NCBI GenBank assembly: GCA_900554845.1
Contig: USIY01000131.1
Coordinates: 1 to 6,449 of the forward strand
DNA from: an uncultured Bacteroidales bacterium
GTDB lineage: Bacteria; Bacteroidota; Bacteroidia; Bacteroidales; Muribaculaceae
Direction of reading: 5' to 3'
DNA length: 6,449 nucleotides
This document shows positions 6,013 through 6,449 of the stretch, one piece after another. Every line of letters begins with the position of its first letter. Position 1 is the stretch's first letter. Under the pieces are notes generated by a model, which saw only the letters and a program-made list of their open reading frames with translations, had not been told where the DNA came from and did no database searches. The translations under genes and the position numbers were made by a program.

Positions 6013-6449
6013 ATGTCACGCAAAAATATTTTATGGAGCGTTTGTGGGCTGTGTGTATTTTGCATACTGCTCGCCATATTCTACCGGACTGTCTATTCAT
6101 CTCACCTGCTTTGGCAGGAACAGAACCAGATATTTCTGAACACTCCGCAGTGGCTCTCCACATATTTCGACAGTCCGGCTTGGCTGGGCTGTATGGCCGG
6201 AGACTGGCTCACGCAGTTCTATCACAACACTGTGATCGGAGCCATAATCCTGTCTTTGGCTGTAGGATGCTGCACGGCTTGTTGCGCCATAATACTGTTC
6301 CGACTTCTTCCCCGCTGGGCCGCTTTGGCAGGGACAGTTGTTTTTGCAGTTCTTATGGCGGCTTGTTCCATGTCATCGACTACTCCACTTGCATTCTTCA
6401 TGTGTTTGGTCGGAGGTCTTGCTACAGCACTGCTGCGTCTGTGGATACG
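6013..6449 (+). CDS. Second DUF6057-like membrane protein, N-terminal part (3' partial)
   Basis: The frame opens at ATG 6013, 10 bases after the propeller gene's stop and 2 bases after AAGG, and runs uninterrupted to the window edge (145 residues plus 2 bases). It has hydrophobic segments at about 7-26, 74-97, 102-118 and 124-141. Its first extracytoplasmic loop aligns to that of the 601-residue protein at a constant offset of 12 residues: Glu36, Gln37, Gln39, Phe41, Thr44, Pro55, Gly63, Leu66-Thr-Gln-Phe69, Asn72 and Ile75-Gly-Ala77 are all identical, and Asp64 replaces Glu. Membrane-segment order also matches, so this is a divergent paralogue with the same fold, probably continuing for about 400 more residues. 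It is unusually Cys-rich: ten in 145 residues, including C-x-x-C-x-x-C at 11-17 and C-C-x-x-C-C at 86-91, both within membrane segments. Function is unknown. Confidence 0.82.
   Translation, partial: MSRKNILWSVCGLCVFCILLAIFYRTVYSSHLLWQEQNQIFLNTPQWLSTYFDSPAWLGCMAGDWLTQFYHNTVIGAIILSLAVGCCTACCAIILFRLLPRWAALAGTVVFAVLMAACSMSSTTPLAFFMCLVGGLATALLRLWI

Overview
The window looks like chromosome from a Bacteroidales bacterium, possibly Muribaculaceae-like. Four things point there: the C-terminus of a RagB/SusD-type protein, several lipoproteins, start codons without convincing Shine-Dalgarno sequences, and a Bacteroidetes-type promoter (TTTG, 20 bases, TAnnTTTG). The family-level placement is inference. 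All genes are on the + strand.

Bases 1-1887 are the 3' end of a polysaccharide-utilisation-type operon. It holds the last 102 residues of a SusD-like glycan-binding lipoprotein. After a 20-base gap comes a 499-residue lipoprotein carrying two tandem copies of a Trp-, Gly- and Cys-rich domain of about 165 residues. A strong rho-independent terminator closes the operon. The SusC-like transporter and any glycoside hydrolases would lie upstream, outside the window. The duplicated-domain protein sits where surface glycan-binding proteins (SusE/SusF or SGBP type) usually sit.

Bases 1888-2684 hold a separate small gene for a DUF4369-like lipoprotein. It has the N-terminal half of the usual DUF4369-thioredoxin architecture and no thioredoxin domain. 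It is followed by a 164-base intergenic stretch with an 8-bp inverted repeat and then a near-ideal promoter.

Bases 2685-6449 form a second operon, with intergenic gaps of only 9 and 10 bases. It encodes a 601-residue polytopic membrane protein (DUF6057-like) with a C-terminal half predicted to be periplasmic; a 500-residue lipoprotein that combines a CxxCH motif with a PD40/TolB-like beta-propeller; and the start of a second DUF6057-like membrane protein, cut by the window edge. The two membrane proteins are divergent paralogues: their first extracytoplasmic loop aligns without gaps, with 15 identical residues in 42. The arrangement of paralogue, haem-motif propeller lipoprotein, paralogue suggests an envelope complex of unknown function. 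It is the most interesting part of the window. No RNA gene, CRISPR array, insertion sequence or origin was seen, and no gene-free stretch exceeds 300 bases.
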